Source: Davidsoniella eucalypti (Eukaryota > Ascomycota > Sordariomycetes > Microascales > Ceratocystidaceae). From it: DNA of 64,000 nt. Where the stretch lies: positions 124,001 to 188,000 of the forward strand of contig RMBW01000019.1 of NCBI GenBank assembly GCA_004009845.1. The letters run 5' to 3'. The translations under genes and the position numbers were made by a program. Positions within the stretch are counted from its first letter, which is position 1, and each line of letters opens with the position of its first letter. The notes under the pieces were generated by a model that saw only the letters and a program-made list of their open reading frames with translations, made no database searches and was not told the origin of the DNA. Shown here in pieces: positions 48,897 through 58,948 of the stretch.

Positions 48897-50659
48897 ATGT
48901 CGGACCGTGAAGCCGAGCACTCCGATTTTGAGGGCTTCAGTGACGCCCCCGCGCCGGGGTTGCACGATAACGCTCACGATCATAGCTATGAGCACGGCCG
49001 CCACGCCCACTCAGCTCGTGATGATCAAGAAGCTGGCTTAGATAGTGGCTCGGATGGATCGCATGAGGGTGACGATGAAGATGACGACTTTCCCTTGGGC
49101 GAGATCCTAGGCGATTACATCTACCAACAAGACAATATGTCATCTGATGAAGAAGACACAAAGCCAGCGCCAGGCAAGTTGCCAATTATATCCACCGTTG
49201 CTTAGCCGTCCAGTATGGCGTTGGAGATCTCAAACTAACCAACTCTGTAGGAAGTGCCGCGCTCTCTGCGCCTGAGGCCGCGATAATCCGGCAACGGTTG
49301 CATCAGTTGGGGCCCAACCGCTTCATTCAGCAAATGATAGAGGATGGACCTTATACAGCGGAGCTTGTGATCAACGCTCTTGGTATCAATATACCAGCTT
49401 TCATTTCTGAACTTGATGGAGAAACCTACACCAGAGCCATAATCCATCTGCTCACAGCTGGTATTAGTCGTGAACTCACGCGCCGCGCCAAGCTGACAGC
49501 CTACAATACTGTTGATGACGTAGCCGAGCTCATCAGCAAGTCACGGAACATTGTTGTCGTGACCGGTGCCGGAATCTCTACATCCCTAGGTATTCCTGAC
49601 TTCCGATCCAAGGGCACAGGTTTGTACTCTCAGCTAGCAGCCAAAGGCTACTCGGACCCAACGGACGTATTTGACATTGAGATCTTCCGTGAAGACCCTT
49701 CGCTTTTTTACTCAGTCGCCAAGGATATCCTGCCTTCAACAAAGCGCTTCACACCTACGCACGCTTTCATTGCTGAGCTGGAATGCCGCGATAAGCTCTT
49801 GACCAACTACACGCAGAATATCGACAACTTGGAATCATCAGCAGGTATCTCGCAGGCGCGTTTGGTACAGTGTCACGGATCTTTTTCTACTGCCACCTGC
49901 TTCACTTGTGGCTACAAGGTGGCTGGTGACGAGGTTTTTGATGATATCAAGGCTGGAAAGATCCCTGACTGCAAGCGCTGTCTCGAGACAGAGCAAAACT
50001 CGAAGCGCAAACGGGCGTCTGGTGATCACCACAAGCGCAACAAGCGGCGCAACGGTAATAGTCGCGGGTCCTCATTTGACGACGAAACGGACGATGATGA
50101 CGCAGCGGGCGGTGGATCGAACCTGGCTATCATGAAGCCCGATATCACATTCTTTGGTGAATCGCTACCAGACAAGTTCCACGATCGGCTCACCAACCAT
50201 GACCACGACAAGGCTGACTTGGTGATCGTTATCGGCACCTCACTCAAGGTTAAGCCGGTATCGGAGATCAGCTCCGTATTGCCGTCACATGTGCCACAGA
50301 TATACATTAGTCGTGATCCGATCGAGCACATTAACTTTGACATTGTGCTTCTCGGCGATTGTGACGTGGTAGTCGCTGAGCTAGCGCGCAGATTGCGTTG
50401 GTCGAGTTTTAAACACGAAATGATTCCCGAAGAGCAGATTGTTGACGTAACGGTTGACCCTGGGTACAGCTACTACCACCATTTCAAGATCCGGAACCCG
50501 ACAGCACCAGCAGTGGCTGCATCGACCCCTATCGCGGAGATCTCGACAGTACCAGCGGGCCTGGCTATGCGTCCAGGCGGGCCCGAGACTGGAGCTGCTC
50601 CGGGCCAAGGCGACGGAATGGCTTCAGAAAAGAAGAAGAACGGTGCTGCTATTGCCTGA
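48897..50659 (+). CDS. Sir2/Hst1-type NAD-dependent histone deacetylase (sirtuin)
   Basis: Two exons, 48897-49173 and 49251-50659, encode 561 residues. The intron (49174-49250) starts GCAAGT after CAG, has ACTAACC near its end and finishes TGTAG; only this GC-AG intron gives a continuous reading, since the GT four bases downstream leads to a stop. The acidic first exon (Asp/Glu/His-rich) is followed by a Sir2 N-terminal domain (RQRLHQLGPNRFIQQM). The deacetylase core has the NAD motif GAGIST (about 198-203), GIPDFRSKGTGLY, TQNIDNLE, catalytic His301 (QCHGSF) and two zinc-binding CxxC pairs (CFTC and CKRC), separated by a long charged insert of about 50 residues. GTSLKVKPV ends the Rossmann fold. 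It removes acetyl groups from histones and acts in silencing in the nucleus; several fungal paralogues exist, so Hst1/Sir2 assignment is by architecture. Confidence 0.93.
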
Positions 50660-51560
50660 GAGAACGACAGTTTGTCTACGTGTATCTGGTTTTTTTGTTT
50701 CGTTCGTCATTCATGTTCCAGTTAATTATTTCCATGTATCTGGTTTTTTCGTCTTCTATTCCACACTATGCCTTTTCTTTTTTATGTTATCTTTTTGTGT
50801 CTCTTTTTTGATCAAGCAGGGCGTTTATTCGGGTGGGATCTCAGCTGTTGGCACACAAGACAGCTCTTTTTGTGTTTTTTTATTTACATTTCATTTTTCC
50901 TTACCGTAATGGGAGTCATATCATCGCATCATATTTCAATGGCTACCAATCATCTTCATGGGAGTTTATCTCTACTTCGCCAAAAAAGTGACGTCGTAGC
51001 GAGACTACCGCTTCGTCTCTCTTCCTACTTTTTTTTTCTTTGAAAAGAAGAGAATATTAGGGGAAATACTGTAGATTAGCCTTTCCATCTTCTTATGCAT
51101 CAATCTTACACGTCATGTCGCCTTCTTTTTCCTACCTGAACAAGAGACGAAACAAAGTGAAGAACAGGATTCTTTCCCCTCTCTTGGTCAGCCTTGGGTT
51201 TTTTGTTCCTTTTTCTTTTCGTCATTTTTCCCCTGTCTGATATGCCTTGGACGTCAAACTTTAATATTCCATAATCTTGGAGAGTATTTCATTCATCGTA
51301 TCTATTTATGACATTGCGATTCAATTGAATCTATTCCCAAGACGCCTCATACTCTGATACTGTGCACCTTTCCAGGCTATCTCCAATTATATCTTCATTA
51401 CATAATCCTACTTTCCAGGGCTCATTTGTTATATATCATCGATCTACAGAGTGATGCCGATATTGAAACAAGCTACTGTAACTTTATTTACTCTATTGTC
51501 GCCGAATAGACCCGAGTGTCTCTCTTCCTGTGCTATCCTGGGTTATATTTTGCTCTGCAC
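50660..51560. other. Intergenic region downstream of the sirtuin
   Basis: 3' UTR and spacer. T-rich with several poly-T runs (50691, 50770-50810, 50865-50880). No supported coding frame. Confidence 0.5.
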
Positions 51561-51562
51561 AC

Positions 51563-52051
51563 ATGTCTCATCGCTCACGTCCTAGAAAACAGTCGCGGTC
51601 TGCTATCCCTACTGGGCATTCTAGAGCCACTAGTACCAATGATTCCGCACGGCAAGCCTCCAGCAGCCGACAAGCGAGAAGCAGTAGCAAAAGCCAAGCA
51701 GCCCAACAGCAATACCAGCAAAAGCAGCGCAAGAACGAACAACGACAGCAGCAGCAGTCGCGCCACCGGCGTCAAAACCAAGAGCGATACTTTGAAAACG
51801 AAGACCACCAATCACCGAGTCGGCATCGGCGGCGGCATGGTCGGAGCCGGAGTCTGTTGCGGGGTCGGAGTCGCGGTCGGCAGATGAGTACATCCCGGAT
51901 CCGAGTTCCGATAAGACGGAAGAGCAAGGCGGGCGGCGGATCTCAAAAAAATGCAGCGCTTTTCAAGCGTACGACGCATACTGGACCCGGTAGGCTTAAG
52001 ATGCAGCATACGCGGAGTAGAGGGGGGGCAGCATGTTGTGTGGTATCATGA
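51563..52051 (+). CDS. Doubtful Arg/Ser/Gln-rich hypothetical protein
   Basis: The longest frame from ATG 51563 gives about 162 residues rich in Arg, Ser and Gln (QQQYQQKQRKNEQRQQQQ; RRHGRSRSLLRGRSRG), resembling RS-type low complexity. The neighbouring + frame is also open for most of the stretch (Lys/Ala/Ser-rich, ending VGIGGGMVGAG), and the third + frame reads protein-like from about 51790 to 51988 (SADEYIPDPSSDKTEEQ). GC content rises over this stretch, which suggests coding DNA, but I cannot decide which frame, or whether a frameshift or a short intron joins two of them. No family is recognised. Confidence 0.3.
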   Translation: MSHRSRPRKQSRSAIPTGHSRATSTNDSARQASSSRQARSSSKSQAAQQQYQQKQRKNEQRQQQQSRHRRQNQERYFENEDHQSPSRHRRRHGRSRSLLRGRSRGRQMSTSRIRVPIRRKSKAGGGSQKNAALFKRTTHTGPGRLKMQHTRSRGGAACCVVS

Positions 52052-52469
52052 TGGGTTAGGGTTATTGGGTTGGCACAAGGGTTCTGTCACATGAAGGGTT
52101 GATGTAATGTTGAATGTATTGGGAGGCTTAGGATAGGTTACGTTGATATAATACTCATGAGAAAAAAGGGAGCGAGACAAAATGAGAGATAACTGAAAAC
52201 GAGAGAGTTGTTATGTGTGATGAAAGGCAATTGAAGCAGCTGGTACTATATGCTCATACAAACATGGTACGGACTAAATTAACAAATTACTAGCATGAAC
52301 ACCTTGTGTAAATGTTAAATGTTTATCCAATAAGGCCAAAAGAGGAACGGACATTGGTACAAGAAGATACAAAAGGGCAGGAAGTCTGGCGTAGACCTAG
52401 TTCCATATAGCTGAGCTGCCATTTTCTTGGTCAACTGTACTTGTCTGGCCCGCTGATGGGGCTTCTTCT
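52052..52469. other. Spacer between hypothetical locus and LINE fragment
   Basis: AT-rich. A GGGTTAGGGTTATTGGG telomere-like string lies at 52053-52069. The part from about 52300 to 52469 may be the 3' untranslated end of the minus-strand retroelement fragment at 52470. No gene is seen. Confidence 0.4.
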
Positions 52470-52935
52470 CTAGGCCGCATGGGGGCTCTGTAGTGCCGCC
52501 ATTTCACCTGCCCGGGCAGTTAGGATCCGTCCCACTGTAGACCTATGCTGGTCTTTGAACCAGTCCACCTTGTAGACTGTCTTTGTTTCAAAGCGAACCC
52601 TACGGTGCTTTCTCGGCTCGCACTCCGCTATCCACGCCGTGAAGTCTGCATTTAGCTGTGGGCGGAAGCAAGGGGACATATGATCGCGGTCGAGGTACAC
52701 AAGCTTAGTATTGCTTGTACACCCTTGTTTCGCCAACTTGTCAACTAGCTCGTTGCCTGGAACATTGGTGTGGTCCTGGGACCCATCTGATGCCACCGAA
52801 TGCTAGTTCTACACGCTCAGTGCCTCCTTTCCACTCATGGAGTAAGCTTCGGATTTTTGTTGACAGCCTCTTGAAAGGTTCCATTCTTACCAGCCCTATT
52901 GGAGATTCGTTGTGCAACACTCTACCCGGTGCTGG
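52470..52935 (-). mobile_element. 5'-truncated LINE-type retrotransposon fragment (RNase H end)
   Basis: On the minus strand the translation reads an RNase H C-terminal signature, RWVPG then HTNVPGNELVDKLAKQG, as found at the end of ORF2 in Tad/I-clade non-LTR retrotransposons. One extra base near 52780 (CCA instead of CA after GGA) puts the halves in different frames. The piece upstream (LHNESPIGLVRMEPFKRL...LLHEWKGG) fits the preceding part of the domain, and 60 residues follow it before a stop at 52470. Nothing further upstream resembles reverse transcriptase, so only the 3' end remains, as is common for LINE insertions. It is dead: frameshifted and truncated. Confidence 0.65.
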
Positions 52936-53803
52936 TTTGGTGACTAGATAGAAAACCAAAACCAAAACTGAACAGAAGTTGACGTGAAAAAGAAAATGAC
53001 CCAATCTACTTCAACGTAGAGAAATTGTGTGAATGTGGAAAACTACACTCACTCACCTTTGGCTGATTTCCCCACTCTCTATACTAGAGGTAGAGAATTG
53101 ACACGATAGAGCATCTACATTGTGTTTCAAGTGTTTTCATAGATTATCCCTTCAAAGAGAAGATGTGTAATGAACAAGGGTTGTGCTGTTTTATACCGGC
53201 AGTACAGCCCTGTGAGCGAATTTCAATAGTAGCTTCGATCTCTGTGCTACTCGAGTTGTATGTACATAATATAGGGAGAATGGAGTGATGATTTGTATGT
53301 GGGTTGAGGGAGAACGATCCTCTTTATCATGAACAATAGACTTTTCACCGGAGTATCACGGCATAGTATGGGGAGGACTTGGTATATTTACGGCCTTTTT
53401 TGGTACTTAATATATGGTGTCCATTTATCGGCCATTGATTTTGAAAAAACGAGATATTGGAAGAAAGTGTAGCTTTGGCTTTATATAGCATCACATTTAA
53501 AAGGCTGTTCATTCATTCAATAATCACATAGTAGTATAAGGGAACTTTTAGAGAATACATCATTAAAATATCAATATAGCGAAAGAATAAAGCTAAATAA
53601 AGCCACAACAAACATAGGGAATCGAACAGGTATAACAAACATTAAACCACTCTATTAGAACCTGATATCCCATGATTAAATTTGATCAACTCAAACGACA
53701 AAAAAGAAAAGAAAAACAAGGAAAGGGCTAAACGATATGTTACCATCTAGAGCGAGCAAGCTCAAGCTCCAAATGCCAACTTTTTGAACACGAAAACGAG
53801 GGC
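52936..53803. other. AT-rich spacer
   Basis: No supported feature. The sequence is AT-rich with short A runs and has no domain-bearing frames. It separates the LINE fragment from the 3' end of the frameshifted secreted-protein gene. Confidence 0.4.
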
Positions 53804-55531
53804 TTACTCAAGCTCCCATTCATCGAATTCCTCCTCATACTCCGGGTGCTGGCGGAGCATCTCGGCGTTCTGGGAAGTTGACAATGTCCAGTCATCCTTG
53901 ACTGGGTTAAAAGGCTCCTTGACCGTGCCGCGGAGCCACTCCCGCTTGGCGACCATGTCGACCAGACGGCCGACCATGGCACCCGAGGACGTCTTGGACC
54001 ATTGGTCCGATCATCTTCCAGCATGTCGAAGAGATCATCCGCAACATCCGAAGGCATGTCCTCGGCCTCAAAAGGCAACTCAATGTCATGAGTTATCGTC
54101 AAGTGGAAGTCTCGGAACAGCTTGTGAGCATCCTTTTTAAGGAAGGATCTTGAGTGACTAGGGTTGAGGTCAAACCATCTACTCTTGCACTCAGGACCGG
54201 TACACAAAAGTCCAACAGATCAACCACCTTGGTCGTAGTAGACTGGGTGAATGACAGCCAAGATAGGTCCATACCAAAGATGCTTGGCTTGAGACCGACA
54301 GTCATGACACTTTCCAAGTCAAGATCTCCAGAAAGACCAAACTTCCCCCCACCACACAATCCACAAGCATCATCATATGAAGCTGCAGCCGTTAGATGGA
54401 ACTGGGGTCAGAGACCGTCATCTTGCCTCCAAAGTCTAGGCGAGCGTATGCCTGGATATTGGATACCGCGTAGCCAATACTATCACTGAGGGATAGCGAT
54501 ACGGAGCCAATATCCGGCACCTGGAAGGACACTGGTGGTAAGGCCAGTAGTTGCTGAGAGCCTGTAAGACCCTGGACAGCGTGTCCAGTGACATAAAGTC
54601 TCAGCAACGTCTGGGCAACTACACCCTTGGTAGAGATATTGAAATCTCCACCATGGCGCTTTCCAGCCCGGTAGCTGAAGCCGATGGCCCTAGACACATC
54701 ACACGATGAGCACTTGAGGCCCAAATCGAGATGGGAATCACTGTACGTGATTCCACTGTTGTGCTGGAAGTCAAAGAACATGTACTTTGACTTCCATGGC
54801 GTAGTCCCATCGATTAGCCGCAAGCAACTGAACCATTAAAGGGTTAGTGGCATTTTGGAAGCCATCTGCAGTGTCAGTCATGACACTCCAGCCCTCTAAG
54901 TCGTTTATAGTGTTGGGTTTAACATTCAACACTACCCTCATGCTTCCTTGGGCAGTTATGCCCAAGACACCAAACCATCCATGGTTCTGTGGATCCACAG
55001 AATCAATGGGCGTCATTGCCATGACGCCACCCTGCGAAGCTAGGGCAGATGACCACGTTTTCAGAGCAGTGGCAGCAGCAGTAGATGTGGTGAACTCCAG
55101 AGCCAGTTCACCAGATCCATCGTAGCTGATGGCGAGCAATTGCTCAGAAACCTGGTCCAAGTTGATAAGTGGCGTGCCTGAGTACGCAAATAGCGAAGCC
55201 ACCGAGTCTTCAAGTCCATATGCAAAGACGTCTGCAGAATGGACAGTAAAGGCGTTGTCACCAACACGGTCATGGAGAGAAACATGTGGCAAGTAAACGA
55301 ACTCTTTCATGACCATGGAGCCGTTAGCTGACGGAACGGTCATTCCAGATGTAGAAATCCAAGACGAGATGTTGGAAGCCTCCTCAGCGAGCACAGACTC
55401 CACGGGCTGGAGTGGGGAAGAGGCCGAAGCCCAGACGAAGTATCATTGGGGGAGCCAATGGTAGAGGCAATGACTGCCGGGACAAATAGTGCCCAGGCAA
55501 TCATTGCATATACTAGAGCTTGAAAGTTCAT
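53804..55531 (-). pseudogene. Frameshifted gene for a secreted fungal protein
   Basis: Starts at 55531 with a signal peptide (LVYAMIAWALFVPAVIA). The coding sense then passes through all three frames in order: about 55430 (one base lost, SSG to ASASSPLQPVE), 54808-54820 (one base gained), 54385-54400, 54195-54210 and 53985-54010. It ends intact with REWLRGTVKEPFNPV...EYEEEFDEWELE and TAA at 53804. Joined, it would be about 570 residues: an N-terminal beta-rich domain, a Cys-containing region (LDLGLKCSSCDV, then DDACGLCGGGKFGL) and an acidic tail. None of the junctions has room for an intron. The layout resembles the large unnamed secreted proteins of filamentous fungi that carry paired domains of unknown function, but I cannot assign a family. 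No internal nonsense codon is needed to explain it, so decay is recent or the indels are assembly errors. Confidence 0.6.
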
Positions 55532-57179
55532 GGTAGCTACAATCCTGAGAAAGAGAACTACTTAAAAACTATTAGTATCCATGTGACGTTAGATAGTTTG
55601 TACACTACGATGAACAGTAGTTACAATTGCCTTTATGAAGGAATCCATGTTGTGAAAGAGTGGAAAGAATCGATGGATGGGCAATAATTGTAGATGGTAA
55701 GAAGGAAGTGATGATGATAGATAGTGCAAAGGGATTTGAATACTCACTGTCGGAAGATTGTTAGACGGTATTGCTGATGTCAAAAATATAAAATAAAATA
55801 GAAGCTATGAATTGTTAGCAACAGTGTACCAATATTTAAGAGAATACAATTCGGGAAAGAAGGACATTGATAGTTTGTGGCGAAAACAAGTACAATTGTA
55901 CTGATGTTTTCACGTTGTCATTGTGTTATGGGAAGAAATGTTTATGCTGTGAGCATGTGGAAAGAAGGAATAAGCGACAGCCTAAGTTGTAGATGATAAG
56001 AGGGTAGTGGTGATAATAGATAGTAGTGACAGGACAGTAGTGACAGGACAGTAGTGATAGGATAGTAGTGACAGGATAGTAGTGATGATGAAAGGTAGTT
56101 ATGATTATGATAGATGATGATCAGAAGGAGCAGATGCAAGACAATGATGGAAAGTAGCAAATATCATAGAGGCAAGTGATGATAGATGATAGGAGATGAG
56201 AGAGAATTTGAATACTCACTATAGACAGCTTTAGAAAATACAAGATAAATAGTGATGATGTCCGTTTGGCTTTGACAAACTGATGAGAAAGTGATGAGGA
56301 AGTTAGGAAAAATTAAATCTCCCAGACAGGGAGAATGACCACCTTTTTATAGGAAGAAAGATTCTATGGGCTGCAAAAAGTCCTTTATTTTGAAGTCTTG
56401 GAAAGCAAGTTCCGGTTTGGGTGAAAAAGTCCTAAGATTTGAAGTTTTAACAACAAAGCAAATTTGGTTTCGCTTGATATTGGTTGATATCGTGGTAGTA
56501 TTAATTGAAATACCGAGAAAGACTCAGATAATTGTCAAATCTATACTGGGCCCTATGTTCCAACCTTTCTGGTGTCAATATAACATATTACAACTTATGT
56601 GTTGGTGGAGTTCCACGATCTTTTGAATTTAACTAGTTGATGTTGTAAGCGGAGCCCTCCAATAATTACTACATATGTATCTTGTTTGAATTCAAATGAA
56701 AGTTTACATATGAAATGAGCAGAGGAGAAACATTTTATCATAGAAGAGCTGGTAGTATCGATATAAATATAAACTTGATTTTCTGTAATAATTTCATAGT
56801 ATTCACTCATTATCTGGTCATAGATAGTTGCACTTACTAACAACAGCAGGCCAGGAAATAACAGCCTGGATTTCTAGCTGAAACGCGAAAGTCCGATATA
56901 TTTGTAGTATGGTGCGTTTCTTTAGCCACATTATATCCAGATTGGCAGATGTATGTTTCTGTGTAATAGAAATCTGTATATTAGGTGACTTGAATGCTGT
57001 ATCATAAGAAGACTAGTCTGATAAACGTTAACAGTAAAGCATCTCCCTAGACCTGTAGATAGAAAAGAAACACCAGCCAAAGTCACTCTAAGGTGACTAG
57101 GTGTCTGTTTAGTTTGAAAAAGTAACCGGATCTGATATCACACAAATGAGATAGCCCAACTTATAAGGTCATTTAACGA
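55532..57179. other. Intergenic region with duplicated segments
   Basis: No supported gene. Two related segments, 55660-55750 and about 55960-56222, share words such as TTGTAGATG and end in the same TTTGAATACTCACT, suggesting an old duplication. The second contains the short tandem array at 56019-56090. The remainder to 57179 is AT-rich. Confidence 0.4.
56019..56090. repeat. Short tandem repeat (minisatellite), unit about 14 bp
   Basis: Five to six imperfect copies of AGTAGTGACAGGAC, with variants AGTAGTGATAGGAT and AGTAGTGACAGGAT that differ by C/T transitions. Non-coding on both strands. Confidence 0.8.
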
Positions 57180-57600
57180 ACTACAGATTCTCAAAGGGTA
57201 CAAACATGAGCTAACTGTCCAAGTGTTCAAGGCAGTTTTCATGTCCACTGTAGTAGGCCAGTCCAGCCATTCCCCTCTCATTCTAGACATACTGGTACTC
57301 CTTCCCTACTATTCTCGAGAAATGGACTTATGAAAAGGCTTCTTGGTTCCACAAACACCCGCTAGTAATCTTGCAGTCAATGGCAAAGAGAAAACGTGGT
57401 GGTGGGGGCTCTTCTAAGCTACAAGGAAACCTCCCCCCTATGGATATACACGAATGAGGTAGCTGATGTGCTCGCAAAATATTCAGGGAGTATATCAGAG
57501 CGAGAGAAGGATAAAGAAAGAGATACCCATCCAGATAATATAGAGTCTGTTCTCCCAAACATATCAAGACACACAAGCAAAGCATAAGCTGCAAGCTATT
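57180..57600 (+). mobile_element. Decayed LINE-like reverse transcriptase/RNase H relic
   Basis: Two protein-like islands in different + frames: LTVQVFKAVFMSTVVGQ (about 57210-57260), like the post-polymerase region of fungal non-LTR elements, and TNEVADVLAKYSGSI (about 57452-57500), like the GNExADxLAK motif of RNase H. Stops and frame changes lie between. Too degraded for a firm family call. Confidence 0.3.
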
Positions 57601-57783
57601 GGAGATACTGCAACGTTGATACCGAGTCTGTTCGCTGCATCTTCGCTAGGTTGGAAGCATAAATATCAGAGTACAAGGCAGCGCACACAACCAGACAATC
57701 TTTTAGATAGGCGACGAGCAGTCGGTGTGTGTGCGGTCTACGTCTCGATTGATATTATCAGAATCAGTCACTTTTATTCCACT

Positions 57784-57900
57784 TAAGCAACTAGAAATGT
57801 ACTTCGATGGTGCTATGAACAGTGCTTAAGTCTGCGCTGTTGTAGCTTGTCCTTAGGCCCCCTCAACGCTGGTACCACTTGGAATATGCGTAACTTCCAG
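57784..57900 (+). mobile_element. Gypsy-type RNase H relic
   Basis: The + strand reads QLEMYFDGAMNSA, stop, VCAVVACP, matching the start of the RNase H domain of some gypsy-class retrotransposons (MYFDGA followed by a G-rich strand and SP). Another frame then reads PQRWYHLEYA. In-frame stops and a frameshift show it is dead. It is in opposite orientation to the gag gene at 58949-60388, so it is not obviously its pol. Confidence 0.4.
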
Positions 57901-58450
57901 TACGATAACTATGTATCAGGATGTTTGTTCTTCTCACATAAAGCTCATGTGCTTACAAACCACTTGATTGCTTCTTCTCCAGGAAATCTAGAGGACTGAT
58001 AGTTACCAGGCTTTGATATCAAACATACGTTGTTCGGTGCCGCGTCGGTCGTAGAAGTTGATTATAACTATAACTATATATATATATATTTTTTACCTTG
58101 ACTTGTATTTTATGGAAAGTCTCTTCTCTTGATATCAGAGTGAAAAAAAGGAGGGACAGAGACTTCAAATGTCCCAATCGCAGCTCCTATACTCGATACT
58201 TGAGAAAATGCAAATTAAAAATAATAATTTCTCGGATTTATCATGTCTCTATTATGGAGTCGCTTATCAGGCAAAACGAATTGAGGAAAGAGCGGGGCAG
58301 GCAATTACGCAGCTACAGCTTCTACTCCTTACAATTCTAAAGCTACTACGACACTGTGGTTACTCACTTATTTATTTATTACTATTTTACGTCTACCTAC
58401 TGCTATTTCGCAGCAATACGACGGCATGTCCCGGGCGGAAGCAACAGGCT
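57901..58450. other. AT-rich spacer in retroelement relics
   Basis: No supported feature. It contains a TATATATATATATATT stretch at about 58075-58091. The short frames on the + strand at 58098-58471 have no domains. Confidence 0.35.
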
Positions 58451-58945
58451 GATATCATCTCCCCCAGTTAACTCTGTGAGAGTATACGAGGACTTCGACG
58501 GCATCGTGAAACTCCGTGTCTACCTTCGCTACAGTCGTGATCGTGTTGGTCGGGGGTGCAGGCAACAGACGGTATTGATCGATAGTTGATCGTTGCGGGG
58601 TCCCTGCGTAGACCTACGTTGCGGGCACTGAGTGGCTACATGTCCCTGCTGTGAGCACACGAAGCAAACTCCTTCACGCATCATACGGTGGCGGTCGGCG
58701 TTGGAAAGTCTCGGTCTATCTGAACGGTGGGCCGGCTGGGTGCGTGGTTCGTTGGGCGCACGCTGGTCAGAGCGTGACCTCCAGTTGGTTGTGTCGGAGC
58801 GGTTGGTAGGTCGGGCAGTCTTCTTGGTAGGATCTGCAGCACGCGCATGGTCTTCACTGTAAGAGACTCCCTCTAGATCAATATTAGTCTTAGTTTTCCT
58901 TTCCTCTTCATCGGTCTCAACTTCTTTAGACCAATACGATACCTT
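58451..58945 (-). pseudogene. Gag C-terminal part with CCHC zinc knuckle, beyond an in-frame stop
   Basis: The gag reading frame continues on the minus strand after the TGA at 58949: KKVSYWSKEVETDEEERK, then a basic Arg/Ser/Thr-rich linker, then a retroviral-type zinc knuckle CFVCSQQGHVATQC (CX2CX4HX4C) at about 58616-58660. Shortly after, near 58575, the sense moves into another frame (RLLPAPPTNTITTVAK...VLVYSHRVNWG), so a frameshift is present as well. No protease, reverse transcriptase or integrase sequence follows. This is the nucleocapsid end of the same gag as the upstream frame, made inaccessible by the stop unless it is read through. Confidence 0.6.
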
Positions 58946-58948
58946 TTT

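Noticed and set aside
49177..49250. GT donor (GTTGCC) for the sirtuin intron
   Set aside because: Leads to a stop codon within eight codons after the acceptor; the GC donor four bases upstream gives a continuous protein.
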